This document shows positions 1 to 7,632 of a stretch of DNA of 21,090 nucleotides, in pieces. How positions within the stretch are numbered: the first letter of the stretch is position 1; each line of letters opens with the position of its first letter. Position numbers and translations under genes: made by a program. The DNA is from Lachnospiraceae bacterium (GTDB taxonomy: Bacteria; Bacillota; Clostridia; Lachnospirales; Lachnospiraceae). The notes under the pieces were generated by a model. The model was not told where the DNA came from. It did not search any database and saw only the letters and a program-made list of their open reading frames with translations. The stretch lies in NCBI GenBank assembly GCA_900757195.1, contig CAAEMZ010000039.1, positions 1 through 21,090 on the forward strand, given 5' to 3'.

Positions 1-91
1 CGATGGACACCCTTGCTTTCGGCTATATCCTTCCCACTGCCGGGCGGATTCGGGACTTGCACCCGTTAGAAACGTGCGCCGCCGGGCGCAC
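1..91 (-). mobile_element. Group IIC intron, 5' end (domain I start), cut by window edge
   Basis: On the minus strand the element begins with GTGCGCCCGGC at position 91 and runs off the left edge. It follows the order of landmarks I recall from bacterial group IIC introns such as the Oceanobacillus iheyensis intron: GUGYG 5' terminus, CCCGGC, then GGGTGCAAGTCCCGAA (about 62-47), then GCAAGGGTGTCC (about 16-5). The insertion point lies directly after the T-run of an intrinsic terminator, which is the known target of class C introns. The catalytic core beyond domain I and any reverse transcriptase/maturase gene would lie to the left, so splicing and mobility cannot be judged. The exact exon/intron junction is uncertain by one base because position 92 is also G on this strand. 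Confidence 0.88.
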
Positions 92-92
92 C

Positions 93-147
93 AAAAAACA
101 AAGATCTCCTTATGCAGCATCAAAGCTTTGCCTAAAGAGACCTTTGT
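93..147 (-). terminator. Intrinsic terminator of the mgtC operon (intron target site)
   Basis: On the minus strand an 11-bp stem pairs 147-137 with 108-98, with one G-U wobble, around a 28-nt loop that holds a small palindrome (CAAAGCTTTG, 121-130). A T-run follows at 98-93. It begins 6 nt after the mgtC stop codon. The plus strand also has a T-run after the stem (147-155), so it could work in both directions. The group IIC intron begins immediately beyond the T-run. Confidence 0.85.
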
Positions 148-153
148 TTTTTT

Positions 154-858
154 TTAGATTTCCTCCACAGAATTGACCCCCTCCAGACCTTCAATAAACT
201 TCTGGACATCAATTCCCTTGGACTTACTGCTGACTTCAATCGACATGGTGGCATTGACGATTTCTTCTTTATTTTTTTTGGATTTGCTCAGTTCCAGACT
301 CAGAAACTTGAATCCTTCTTCTTTCATAGCCGACATGAACGGCGTAATGTATTTTCTGGATTCAAATTCCACATATAAATCATAGACTCTGGAATGTTCA
401 TAAGCGATATCATCGATTTTCTGCATGTAATTGTATACAAGAAAAACAATCAGCGTACAGATAATACCGCCGGAGTAAAACCCGATACCTACAGCCAGAC
501 CGATGCCGGAGCAGGCCCACAGACCGGCTGCCGTTGTCAGGCCTTTGACCTGATTATGTCCGGTGACCATAATCGTTCCGGCGCCTAAGAAACCGACACC
601 GCTGACAACCTGCGCCGCCAGACGGGCCACATCTCCTGTACCCCCCGATACATTTTCAAATATGTACTCTCCTGTCATCATAATCAGCGACGCACCCAGA
701 CATACGAGTATATGCGTCTTAAATCCGGCCCCCCGCTTCTTGACACTCCGGCAGAAGCCGATAATGCCGCCGCAAAATGTGGCCAGAAGCAGCCGGATAA
801 TAATGACAGGAATATTAAATGTATGGAGATATTCATTGATTTCCATGAGTATTTCCAT
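154..858 (-). CDS. MgtC/SapB family inner-membrane protein
   Basis: A 234-aa membrane protein. The N-terminal half has several hydrophobic segments (about 15-36, 47-63, 79-99, 106-145). It carries the MgtC/SapB core KTHILVCLGAS (about 47-57), the stretch around DVARLAAQVVSGVGFLGAG (76-94), and GLTTAAGLW (106-114). The soluble C-terminal part (about 155-234) fits the ACT-like domain found in longer members. The usual GLERE motif after the first segment appears here as GFCRS. MgtC proteins are linked to low-magnesium, acid and phosphate homeostasis and to virulence in some bacteria, but their biochemical activity is unsettled. The ATG at 858 has AGGGGG 7 nt upstream; an in-frame ATG four codons on is a less likely start. 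It is the last gene of the glycerol-3-phosphate operon, 17 nt after the DUF1667 gene and before a strong terminator. Confidence 0.9.
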   Translation of the reverse strand: MEILMEINEYLHTFNIPVIIIRLLLATFCGGIIGFCRSVKKRGAGFKTHILVCLGASLIMMTGEYIFENVSGGTGDVARLAAQVVSGVGFLGAGTIMVTGHNQVKGLTTAAGLWACSGIGLAVGIGFYSGGIICTLIVFLVYNYMQKIDDIAYEHSRVYDLYVEFESRKYITPFMSAMKEEGFKFLSLELSKSKKNKEEIVNATMSIEVSSKSKGIDVQKFIEGLEGVNSVEEI

Positions 859-875
859 AACTTATCCCCCTGTTT

Positions 876-1250
876 TTATGAATTGGCAGTTTCCACGTTC
901 TTCGTTGCAACAATAGCGACACCTGTTCCTGCAACATCTTCCAGAATAACGTCCCCGATATGGACCGGCGCACTGACCGTGACATTCTGAAGCGCTTTCG
1001 CACAGTCGAAAATTTTTCCTTTCGGAATATCGGTCTTCGTCTTCACAGATACCATCGGAATCTTTCCGCCTTCAACCCGGACGATGGATGTTACGATACG
1101 TGTCGGATTTGTCAGTTCTTTCCGGGCATATTCCTCACCGCGTTTACAGGTATTTCCTGTGATGCTGAGAATTTCCCCATCCTTCATCTCTACTGTAATG
1201 GCACATCCCAGAGGGCATCCAATGCAGGTTAATTCTTTCTTTTCCATCAT
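876..1250 (-). CDS. DUF1667 family protein, four-cysteine iron-sulfur-like domain
   Basis: A 124-aa soluble protein with an N-terminal CxxCxxxC motif (Cys9, Cys12, Cys16) and a fourth cysteine in CKRG (Cys35). This pattern could bind a 4Fe-4S cluster. The remainder contains the conserved stretches ELTNPTRIVTSIV and IGDVILEDVAGTGV. DUF1667 proteins are typically encoded next to GlpA-like dehydrogenases and a second FAD oxidoreductase in Firmicutes, and that is the arrangement here, so an electron-transfer role as the small third component is likely but inferred. The start codon abuts the stop of the preceding gene (TAAATG) and a GAGGAGG site lies just upstream. The second ATG at 1247 has slightly better spacing and cannot be excluded. 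Confidence 0.88.
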   Translation of the reverse strand: MMEKKELTCIGCPLGCAITVEMKDGEILSITGNTCKRGEEYARKELTNPTRIVTSIVRVEGGKIPMVSVKTKTDIPKGKIFDCAKALQNVTVSAPVHIGDVILEDVAGTGVAIVATKNVETANS

Positions 1251-2522
1251 TTACGCCTCCTCGACCTTAAAGGTAATTTTCTTCAGATCCGGGTATTCCA
1301 GAAGCTTTTCCTTTTTCAGCTTCACTTCTTCCATTTCTCCCGGTGCAACGACAGGACGTTTCCGGCGCATCACCCGTTCATCGTCAAAATACGTCGAAAT
1401 ATAGCAGTTTTTCTGCACTGCACCCACGCGGAAACGCACGGTGATTTCATCATCCATCCGTTCCACATTAAGGGTTTTCGGCACGGTATAGCGAACAATA
1501 CCTTCCGGGCAGAGCGCCACAGTTTCATGGGATACTTTCACCGCCTTGCCGCCGTTTTTAATGTATTTTGCCGCATTTTTTCCGGCTGCTGACGCTTCTT
1601 CGGATACAAAGTCTACTAAGTCATGCACATGGAGGACATTGCCGCAGGCAAAAACGCCTTCAATATTTGTTTCCAGACTTTCATTAACGGATGGGCCATT
1701 AGTTATTGGTTCAATATCCACACCCATATTTCTGGACAGTTCATTTTCCGGAATCAGGCCGCAGGAAAGCAGCAGGGTATCGCATGCGTAATATTCTTCC
1801 GTTCCCGGAACCGGCTTTCCGGTGGAATCCACCTGCGCCAGCGTAATCCCCTTCACCCGTTCTTTACCGTCAATATCCACCACCGTGTGACTCAGCTTCA
1901 GAGGAATACCGAAGTCGTCCAGACACTGAACGATGTTTCGCTTCAGGCCGCCGGAAAATGACATCAGTTCAGCAACGACCTTTACCTTTGCGCCTTCCAG
2001 CGTCATACGGCGGGCCATAATCAGACCGATATCCCCGGAACCTAAAATAACAACCTCCCGGCCCGGCATAAAGCCTTCGATATTCACCAGTCTCTGGGCA
2101 GTTCCCGCAGAATAAATGCCCGCCGGACGGTAGCCCGGGATATTCAGAGCGCCTCTCGGACGTTCCCGGCATCCCATGGCGAGAATAATCGCCCGGGCTT
2201 TGATTTCAAACAGACCGTCTTCCCGGTTCATGGCTGTCACAACCTTATCGCCACGGATGTCCATAACCATCGTATTTAGTTTATATTCAATCTTTAATTC
2301 TTCCACCTGGTCGATGAACCGTCCCGCATATTCCGGTCCGGTCAGTTCTTCTTTAAACGTATGAATGCCGAAACCGTTATGAATACACTGGTTTAAAATA
2401 CCGCCCAGCTCATGGTCCCTTTCAAGGATGATGATGCTGTCAATGCCGTTTCTTTTTGCAGAAGCTGCTGCCGCCAGTCCGGCCGGGCCGCCGCCGACAA
2501 TTACTAAATCATAATTCAACAT
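1251..2522 (-). CDS. FAD/NAD-dependent oxidoreductase, partner of the GlpA-like dehydrogenase
   Basis: A 423-aa two-dinucleotide-fold flavoprotein. The FAD-binding GGGPAG lies at residues 10-15 after the first beta strand. A second Rossmann motif, LGSGDIG (160-166), is the expected NAD(P)-binding site. ATNG-like and C-terminal FAD motifs (LAMGCRERPRG; CGNVLHVHDLVD) are present. Such proteins pair with GlpA-like and DUF1667 proteins and probably pass electrons from glycerol-3-phosphate oxidation to NAD or another carrier; the acceptor cannot be read from sequence. I chose the ATG at 2522, with AGGGTGG 8 nt upstream, over an in-frame GTG at 2534 that overlaps that site. The gene starts 17 nt after the preceding stop and ends next to the DUF1667 start, so tight translational coupling is likely. 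Confidence 0.88.
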   Translation of the reverse strand: MLNYDLVIVGGGPAGLAAAASAKRNGIDSIIILERDHELGGILNQCIHNGFGIHTFKEELTGPEYAGRFIDQVEELKIEYKLNTMVMDIRGDKVVTAMNREDGLFEIKARAIILAMGCRERPRGALNIPGYRPAGIYSAGTAQRLVNIEGFMPGREVVILGSGDIGLIMARRMTLEGAKVKVVAELMSFSGGLKRNIVQCLDDFGIPLKLSHTVVDIDGKERVKGITLAQVDSTGKPVPGTEEYYACDTLLLSCGLIPENELSRNMGVDIEPITNGPSVNESLETNIEGVFACGNVLHVHDLVDFVSEEASAAGKNAAKYIKNGGKAVKVSHETVALCPEGIVRYTVPKTLNVERMDDEITVRFRVGAVQKNCYISTYFDDERVMRRKRPVVAPGEMEEVKLKKEKLLEYPDLKKITFKVEEA

Positions 2523-2539
2523 GTTCCACACCACCCTTT

Positions 2540-3976
2540 CTATAATTCATCCTTCACGGTTCCGACGATCAATCGGGAATCGCCGCCGCATTTTGTAATA
2601 TCCGCCAGGCTCACATGAAGCTCCCGTGCGAGAATCTCCATGGTTCTCGGTGAACAGAACCCTGCCTGACACCGACCCATACCGGCACGGGTGCGGCGTT
2701 TCACACCGTCCAGAGACCGGGCGCCCAGAGGTCTGTGGATCGCATCGAGAATTTCGCCCTCGGTAATCATTTCACAGCGGCAGATGATATTGCCGTATTC
2801 CGGCTTCTCCTCAATCAGCTTTTTCTGCGCCTCTCTGTCCAGCTCCGAAAGGCTGACGATCCCTTTGCGGTTCGGAATAAAATCTGTTTTTTCTTCCAGA
2901 TGCATCATCTCAGCCACAATACCGCTGACCATTTTACCGATGGCCGGCGCACTGGTAAGTCCCGGAGATTCAATGCCTGCCACATCCACAAATCCTTTGG
3001 CATCCTTCACTTCCCCGATGATAAACTCGTGATGGTCCTCATGGGCACGAAGTCCGGCAAAGGACGTAATGACCTGACGCATCGGCAGATTTGAAACCGC
3101 CTCCCCGGCCTTATTCGTAAGGAAATCCAGACCTTCCTGCGTCGTTGCTGTCGCATCTTTATCTTCAATGTCAATGGCGGTCGGACCTACCAGCAGGTTT
3201 CCGTGAACCGTCGGTGTAACGAGGACGCCTTTGCCGAAGTTATCCGGCAGTGGAAAAATCGTATGGGATACATGCTGTCCCGCCGTTTTATCCAACAGAC
3301 AGTAATCGCCCCGGCGCGGTGTGATATGAATCTTCTCTTCACTCACCATATTATGGAATTTATCCGCATAAACGCCGGCAGCGTTCACAACCGCCTTTGC
3401 TTCCAGCACACCATTGTTTGTTTCAAGGGCATAGCCGCCCGCCGTTTTACGGATATTCTGAACTTCCGTATTCAGTTTAAATTCCACACCGTTGACCGCC
3501 GCATTTTCCGCATAGGCAATATTCATGCCGAAAGGACAGACAATCCCTGCCGTCGGTGCATAGAGCGCCGCCACAACAGCTTCCGTCAGATTCGGCTCCA
3601 GTTCATGGGCTTCTTTGCCGTCAACGATCCGTAAATCCTTTACGCCGTTTTTCTTTCCCCGTTCCAGCAGCGCTTCCAGCTTATAAATATCCTCTTCATG
3701 GACGCAGACAACCATCGAACCGATACGTTTAAAAGGGAAATCAAGTTCCTTTGACAGCGCTTCCATCATTTCATTTCCCTGAACGTTTAATTTTGCCATT
3801 AATGAACCGGGTTCCGCGTCATATCCGGCATGGGCAATGGCGCTGTTGGCTTTAGATGTTCCCGAGCACACATCTTCTTCTTTATCAACAACGCAGATAT
3901 TCGCTTTATAGCGGGATAATTCTCTGGCCGATGCGCTGCCGGATACTCCCGCACCGATAATAATAATATCGTACAT
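2540..3976 (-). CDS. GlpA-like glycerol-3-phosphate dehydrogenase with BFD-type 2Fe-2S domain
   Basis: A 478-aa protein. The N-terminal DAO-type FAD domain begins with GAGVSGSASA (8-17) and contains SKANSAIAHAGYD (41-53), typical of GlpA/GlpD/LhgO-like oxidoreductases. The C-terminal part has a CxC (Cys399, Cys401) and a CxxxxC (Cys436, Cys441), the BFD-like 2Fe-2S ligand pattern seen in anaerobic GlpA. The likely reaction is oxidation of sn-glycerol-3-phosphate to dihydroxyacetone phosphate. Some clostridial homologues are annotated only as FAD oxidoreductases, and L-2-hydroxyglutarate oxidase relatives share the fold, but the upstream GlpP leader and the phosphodiesterase support glycerol-3-phosphate. 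The ATG at 3976 is preceded by AGGAGG with 7-8 nt spacing. The gene starts 15 nt after the phosphodiesterase stop. Confidence 0.87.
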   Translation of the reverse strand: MYDIIIIGAGVSGSASARELSRYKANICVVDKEEDVCSGTSKANSAIAHAGYDAEPGSLMAKLNVQGNEMMEALSKELDFPFKRIGSMVVCVHEEDIYKLEALLERGKKNGVKDLRIVDGKEAHELEPNLTEAVVAALYAPTAGIVCPFGMNIAYAENAAVNGVEFKLNTEVQNIRKTAGGYALETNNGVLEAKAVVNAAGVYADKFHNMVSEEKIHITPRRGDYCLLDKTAGQHVSHTIFPLPDNFGKGVLVTPTVHGNLLVGPTAIDIEDKDATATTQEGLDFLTNKAGEAVSNLPMRQVITSFAGLRAHEDHHEFIIGEVKDAKGFVDVAGIESPGLTSAPAIGKMVSGIVAEMMHLEEKTDFIPNRKGIVSLSELDREAQKKLIEEKPEYGNIICRCEMITEGEILDAIHRPLGARSLDGVKRRTRAGMGRCQAGFCSPRTMEILARELHVSLADITKCGGDSRLIVGTVKDEL

Positions 3977-3991
3977 GTTTTTTCCTCCTGT

Positions 3992-4717
3992 TTATTCAAA
4001 CCCTTTCCGGACTTCATTGACAATATCCGGGAAATTACCGATGACTGAATCCACGCCCCGCTCAAACATCTCTTCGATTTCTTCTTTTTCATTCACCGTC
4101 CAGGTGTTGATTTCCAGACCGTGGGACTTGATTTCAGCGACCACTTCCGGTGTCATATTTTTATACATCGGATGATAACATTCCACCCCTGTGGAAGCCA
4201 CATAGGCTCCGGCATTAATCAGCCAGGATTCCTCCAGAAGACCGCATTTGATCATCGGGTCCAGGGCCTTCATCCGCAGAATGGAATAGTGATTAAATGA
4301 GGAAATAATCATCCGGTCTTTCAGTCCATATTCCATAATCATGTCGTAGACCTTCTTTTCAATGCCCGGGTATTCAAAGACGCCGGTTTTCAATTCGATA
4401 TTGGTTATAATGTCCTTATCTTTGACCAGCTCCATGTATTCCCGGAGTGTCGGAATATGCTGTACGCCATATTCTTTAAAGGTATAGGAAGCATCCAGCT
4501 TCATCAGTTCTTCATACGTAAAATCTTTTACAAAGCCTGTGCCGTCTGTCGTCCGGTCCACCCGTTCATCATGAATAACGACAACCTCTCCGTCCCTGGT
4601 CAGATGCACATCATTCTCAATACCGTCAGCTCCCGCTTCAATGGCCTTTTCAAACGCCAGCATTGTATTTTCCGGATACTTTCCTGAAAATCCTCTATGA
4701 GCAAAGTTTTTTGTCAT
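3992..4717 (-). CDS. Glycerophosphodiester phosphodiesterase (cytoplasmic GDPD)
   Basis: A 241-aa single-domain enzyme that hydrolyses glycerophosphodiesters to glycerol-3-phosphate and an alcohol. It has the GDPD signature AHRGFSGKYPENT (6-18) with catalytic His7, acidic metal ligands Glu34 and Asp36 in ENDVHLTRDG, and the second catalytic His49 in VIHDE. Length is normal for bacterial UgpQ-like enzymes and there is no signal peptide, so it should act on imported substrates in the cytoplasm. The start has AGGAGG with an 8-nt spacer. It is the first gene of the five-gene operon and lies behind a promoter and leader terminator, so its product may supply the glycerol-3-phosphate that the next gene oxidises. 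Confidence 0.95.
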   Translation of the reverse strand: MTKNFAHRGFSGKYPENTMLAFEKAIEAGADGIENDVHLTRDGEVVVIHDERVDRTTDGTGFVKDFTYEELMKLDASYTFKEYGVQHIPTLREYMELVKDKDIITNIELKTGVFEYPGIEKKVYDMIMEYGLKDRMIISSFNHYSILRMKALDPMIKCGLLEESWLINAGAYVASTGVECYHPMYKNMTPEVVAEIKSHGLEINTWTVNEKEEIEEMFERGVDSVIGNFPDIVNEVRKGFE

Positions 4718-4748
4718 TTTTATATCCTCCTTTGAATCATTTCCTCGT

Positions 4749-4798
4749 AAAAAAATGTAAGGCGAAACAGATAGTCCTTCCGGACTACCTATTCCGCC
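4749..4798 (-). terminator. Leader terminator, probable GlpP-controlled antitermination site
   Basis: On the minus strand a 17-bp stem (4798-4782 with 4777-4761, fully paired if G-U pairs are counted) closes a GGAA tetraloop (4781-4778). A T-rich tract follows (4760-4749, with seven T in a row). It lies between the promoter and the GDPD start. A GA-repeat (4811-4798) runs into its upstream arm. GlpP proteins act at leader terminators of glp operons, and the glpP gene is directly upstream, so this hairpin is the obvious target. The GlpP contact bases are not known from this sequence. Confidence 0.9.
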
Positions 4799-4836
4799 TC
4801 TCTCTCTCTCTAAAGCGTCAAATTCTATATATATTT

Positions 4837-4865
4837 ATGATATCACGACTATTTTATAAATGCAA
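4837..4865 (-). promoter_or_regulatory. Sigma-A promoter of the GDPD-glpA-like operon
   Basis: On the minus strand TTGCAT (4865-4860) and TATCAT (4842-4837) are separated by 17 bp. The predicted start of transcription is near 4830, giving a leader of about 110 nt that contains the terminator hairpin. The promoter begins 17 bp past the glpP stop codon. Confidence 0.75.
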
Positions 4866-4882
4866 TGGGAGAAACTGAATTT

Positions 4883-5443
4883 CTATATTCTCCACAGCGC
4901 CCGGTTTGTTGTGGAAATGGCGTCGGCCCCGGCGGACAGGGCGCTCATCACATCCTTTTTATCCGTCAGAAGTCCGCCCGCAATGACCGGGACATTCACA
5001 TAGGCCCGGATATCCTTAAGGATTTTCGGCATGACTCCCGGCATGATCTCCACGCAGTCCGGATGATAAATATCAATCTGCCGCTTTGCATTTTCCAGGG
5101 CAATGGAATCAATCATGAAAAAACGCTGGATTGCCAGCAGTCCCAGCTCCTTCGCCCGTTTCACGATCATCGGCTTTGTACTGATAATGCCGTCGGCATG
5201 GGTCGTCTGTTTGATAAAATCCACAGAAACCTCCTTGGAGCTTAATCCTGCGATCAGGTCCATATGGACAATGGCGGTCTTTCCCTGATCTTTAATCTTC
5301 TTCACAATGTCCCCGATATTGCAGACGTTTCCGTAAAGTATAAATATCACCTGACATTCGGTTGTTAAACATTCCTCCAGCCCGTTGGCATCCTTAATCG
5401 CCGCAATGACCGGGGAATCCATCAATATCTCTGTATCCAGCAT
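4883..5443 (-). CDS. glpP: Glycerol-3-phosphate-responsive antiterminator GlpP
   Basis: A 186-aa protein matching the GlpP family along its length: SPVIAAIKD near the N-terminus, IVHMDLIAGLSSKEVSVDFI, DGIISTK, IQRFFMIDS, PDCVEIMPGVMPK, and a TIM-barrel-like phosphate-binding end, VPVIAGGLLTDKKDV plus AISTT. GlpP binds glycerol-3-phosphate and lets RNA polymerase pass leader terminators of glp operons. The reading frame stays open upstream inside the previous gene, but the true start is the ATG at 5443. It has GGGAGGA (5457-5451) 7 nt upstream, overlapping the stop codon of the DUF5716-like gene. That gene ends 13 nt before glpP, so they may share a transcript. Its target is evidently the leader of the next operon. 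Confidence 0.93.
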   Translation of the reverse strand: MLDTEILMDSPVIAAIKDANGLEECLTTECQVIFILYGNVCNIGDIVKKIKDQGKTAIVHMDLIAGLSSKEVSVDFIKQTTHADGIISTKPMIVKRAKELGLLAIQRFFMIDSIALENAKRQIDIYHPDCVEIMPGVMPKILKDIRAYVNVPVIAGGLLTDKKDVMSALSAGADAISTTNRALWRI

Positions 5444-5456
5444 GTCTGTCTCCTCC

Positions 5457-7607
5457 CTAATGCCGATATTCTTCTTTTTGTTTTTCCAGCCACTCAAGAA
5501 CCGCCGGAAGAAGGCTTTCCCACTGACTTTCACTGTCGATATCCTGAATTTTTTCAAGCATTTCAAAGGCTCTGTCCTGTTTAAAACGCTCCAGGCCTTC
5601 ATTCATCTTTTTCTCGATCCGTTCCACGGCTTCCGGCGGAAGGACCATACGTCCGGTCTCTTCAAGCATTTCCGCATCCCGCCCGAGCATTTTGAGCGTC
5701 AGCAGCCAGGCGTCTCTGGAAACATTCGAATGATTCAGCCCATAGGCCTTTTTAAAGCACTTCAGCGCAGCTTCACCATTTGCAAGGCGTGCAAAAGCCA
5801 CGCCCATATTATGGCTGACATTGCCCCGGAACTCATTCGTCACCAGTTCCTCCGAGGTTTCCATCATCAGATCCACCTTTTTGTAAACGTTCAGCGCTTC
5901 CATCGTCCGGCCATAGCGCAGATAATTGTCCGCCTCCGTTTTCCGGCTTTCGATCGGATTCTGGGCTTCTATTTCCTCAATGATTTTCTGCAGTCCGTTA
6001 ATCTCTTCTTTGGAATAGTAATCCACATACATAAGAAGAAGGCGCACCATCTCTTTTAATGTCCGCTTATTCTTCTTTGCTTCCCGCAGCCGCTTCGCCA
6101 GGCTCTTTTCATTCAGGTTCTTTTCAATCCAGTAAAAAAGGGGATCGTCAAAGCTTTCTTCATTAAATGTATAAATATGATGATAAATATAATAACAAAG
6201 CTGCTCCAGATTATAAACCCGCATACCGCTCAGATCAAACTGATAAGGCACCGTATTCAAAGCCCCCTCCATGAGAATCAGCCGGCCCGGTTCATGCACC
6301 TCTTTGTCATTCAGATTTTCATCGTAAATGTGGACCGTCTGCTCCACAGTCTGTCCGGACGGCGGGTAAAAATCGCCGAATCCCAAATCTTCAATGCAGA
6401 CATGACATTCCGACGGACTGTCAAAATTCAGCCGGAGTTTTAAAAGCCTTGTTTTATCCGGACGCTCCTCCCCGGTCTCAAAGCCTTCAAGGGATACGGA
6501 AACAGACCGTTCCCTCTGAGTCAGGTAATCCGCCAGATGAATCGTCACATGATCCATCCGGTCCGGAATAAAGGATACTTCAGCCTGCACATCATACCAG
6601 ACCGTTCCGGCCCGGACAATTTCTTTATTGACGATCTCCCGTTCCCGGCTTCCCCGAATATAGATGGTCTTTGAAACAACATCCTCATTCAGCGCCGTAA
6701 ACCGGTCTCTGGCCAGCAGTCCGGCAGCCGCCAGTCCATAATAACAGGCCCCACGCGAAAATATATTGGAACCGATGAACCCCTTCCGGTGATGGCAGAG
6801 ATTTTTCAGGGATATTTTCGCCCAGTCTCCGTCAAAGCCTTCACCGGTGAGATATACGGTCGATATAATTTTGTTCGCTGTCACCCGGCGCACGACCTCC
6901 AAAAAACGCCGGTCCAGTTCCGGCGGCGCCATCTCACCGATTTCACTGCCGTCAAAAAATTCCTCCAGCGATACGGTCGATGCCATCACTGCCACAGGGC
7001 TCCGCTTTCTGGATATGCTCAGATGATAATAAGTCATGCCCCGTTTTGAATAATCAAAAAGTCCCACATCATGCTGCCACAGTTCCTTTTTCTGGTTCAG
7101 GGCATAGTACTCATATGCGGAAACGTGATTTATCACAGACAGGCCGGATTCATCAAAGGCCATCATCCCGCACAGCGGTTTCAATGCCTGCACCGTACGT
7201 TTTCCGAGATTTACAACAGAAACCGCCAGATGCCCCACCTGCCAGTGAGGATAATATTTTGTCACAAGCTTTAAGCTCTCACAGATAAATATCCGCGTCA
7301 GCTCTCCGCTGGAATAAAGGTCGGACCCCACCTGAATTTCTTTTTCATCTTCCAGGCCGTCAACAAAATTTTCTACCAGAATTCCCCGGTTTTCATTGAC
7401 CGCTTTCCATGCATCGTAACCGCAGACCCAGGTCTGATCCCTGTACAGGCGGCAAAGCACCGCCGGAATCCGGTCCAGCATCTTTTCCCCAATATAACAG
7501 ATCGTATCCATATCCTGTGTTTTCTGGTTGTAGCAGCAGATCTGGATATAATCGTTGCATAAATCATATCCGAGAATCAGTTCTTTTACTCGATTGTCCA
7601 TAAACAC
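5457..7607 (-). CDS. DUF5716-like protein: Hsp70/actin-fold-like N-terminus, TPR-like C-terminus
   Basis: A 716-aa cytoplasmic protein of unknown function, with no signal peptide or membrane segment. By eye it resembles the DUF5716 family. Residues 11-26 (GYDLCNDYIQ) resemble the phosphate-1 loop of Hsp70/actin-fold ATPases. STVYLTGEGFDGDW (249-262) and SRGACYYGLAAA (284-295) resemble the adenosine-site and C-terminal strand region of that fold. Residues about 308-420 are beta-rich, like an Hsp70 substrate-binding domain. LCYYIYHHIY (470-479) opens a helical region, and 555-650 reads as TPR-like repeats (ALNVYKK; AALKCFKKAYGLN). It follows the DUF5717-like gene by 25 nt and precedes glpP by 13 nt. 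The GTG at 7607 has AGGA about 7 nt upstream; the ATG at 7601 is an alternative. ATP binding is inferred, not shown. Confidence 0.72.
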   Translation of the reverse strand: MFMDNRVKELILGYDLCNDYIQICCYNQKTQDMDTICYIGEKMLDRIPAVLCRLYRDQTWVCGYDAWKAVNENRGILVENFVDGLEDEKEIQVGSDLYSSGELTRIFICESLKLVTKYYPHWQVGHLAVSVVNLGKRTVQALKPLCGMMAFDESGLSVINHVSAYEYYALNQKKELWQHDVGLFDYSKRGMTYYHLSISRKRSPVAVMASTVSLEEFFDGSEIGEMAPPELDRRFLEVVRRVTANKIISTVYLTGEGFDGDWAKISLKNLCHHRKGFIGSNIFSRGACYYGLAAAGLLARDRFTALNEDVVSKTIYIRGSREREIVNKEIVRAGTVWYDVQAEVSFIPDRMDHVTIHLADYLTQRERSVSVSLEGFETGEERPDKTRLLKLRLNFDSPSECHVCIEDLGFGDFYPPSGQTVEQTVHIYDENLNDKEVHEPGRLILMEGALNTVPYQFDLSGMRVYNLEQLCYYIYHHIYTFNEESFDDPLFYWIEKNLNEKSLAKRLREAKKNKRTLKEMVRLLLMYVDYYSKEEINGLQKIIEEIEAQNPIESRKTEADNYLRYGRTMEALNVYKKVDLMMETSEELVTNEFRGNVSHNMGVAFARLANGEAALKCFKKAYGLNHSNVSRDAWLLTLKMLGRDAEMLEETGRMVLPPEAVERIEKKMNEGLERFKQDRAFEMLEKIQDIDSESQWESLLPAVLEWLEKQKEEYRH

Positions 7608-7632
7608 ACTCTTTCCTCATGTATTCTTTCAT

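Noticed and set aside
1..91. Cobalamin riboswitch, suggested by GGGTGCAAGTCCCG and a later GCAGTGGG
   Set aside because: The position after a terminator, the GTGCG start and the GCAAGGGTGTCC block fit a group IIC intron; other B12-box landmarks are missing.
1969..2172. 67-codon minus-strand open frame inside the FAD oxidoreductase gene
   Set aside because: Out-of-frame shadow within a coding region with intact motifs.
5444..5602. N-terminal extension of GlpP
   Set aside because: It lies inside the upstream gene in another frame; the GlpP family starts near the ATG at 5443, which has a strong ribosome site.
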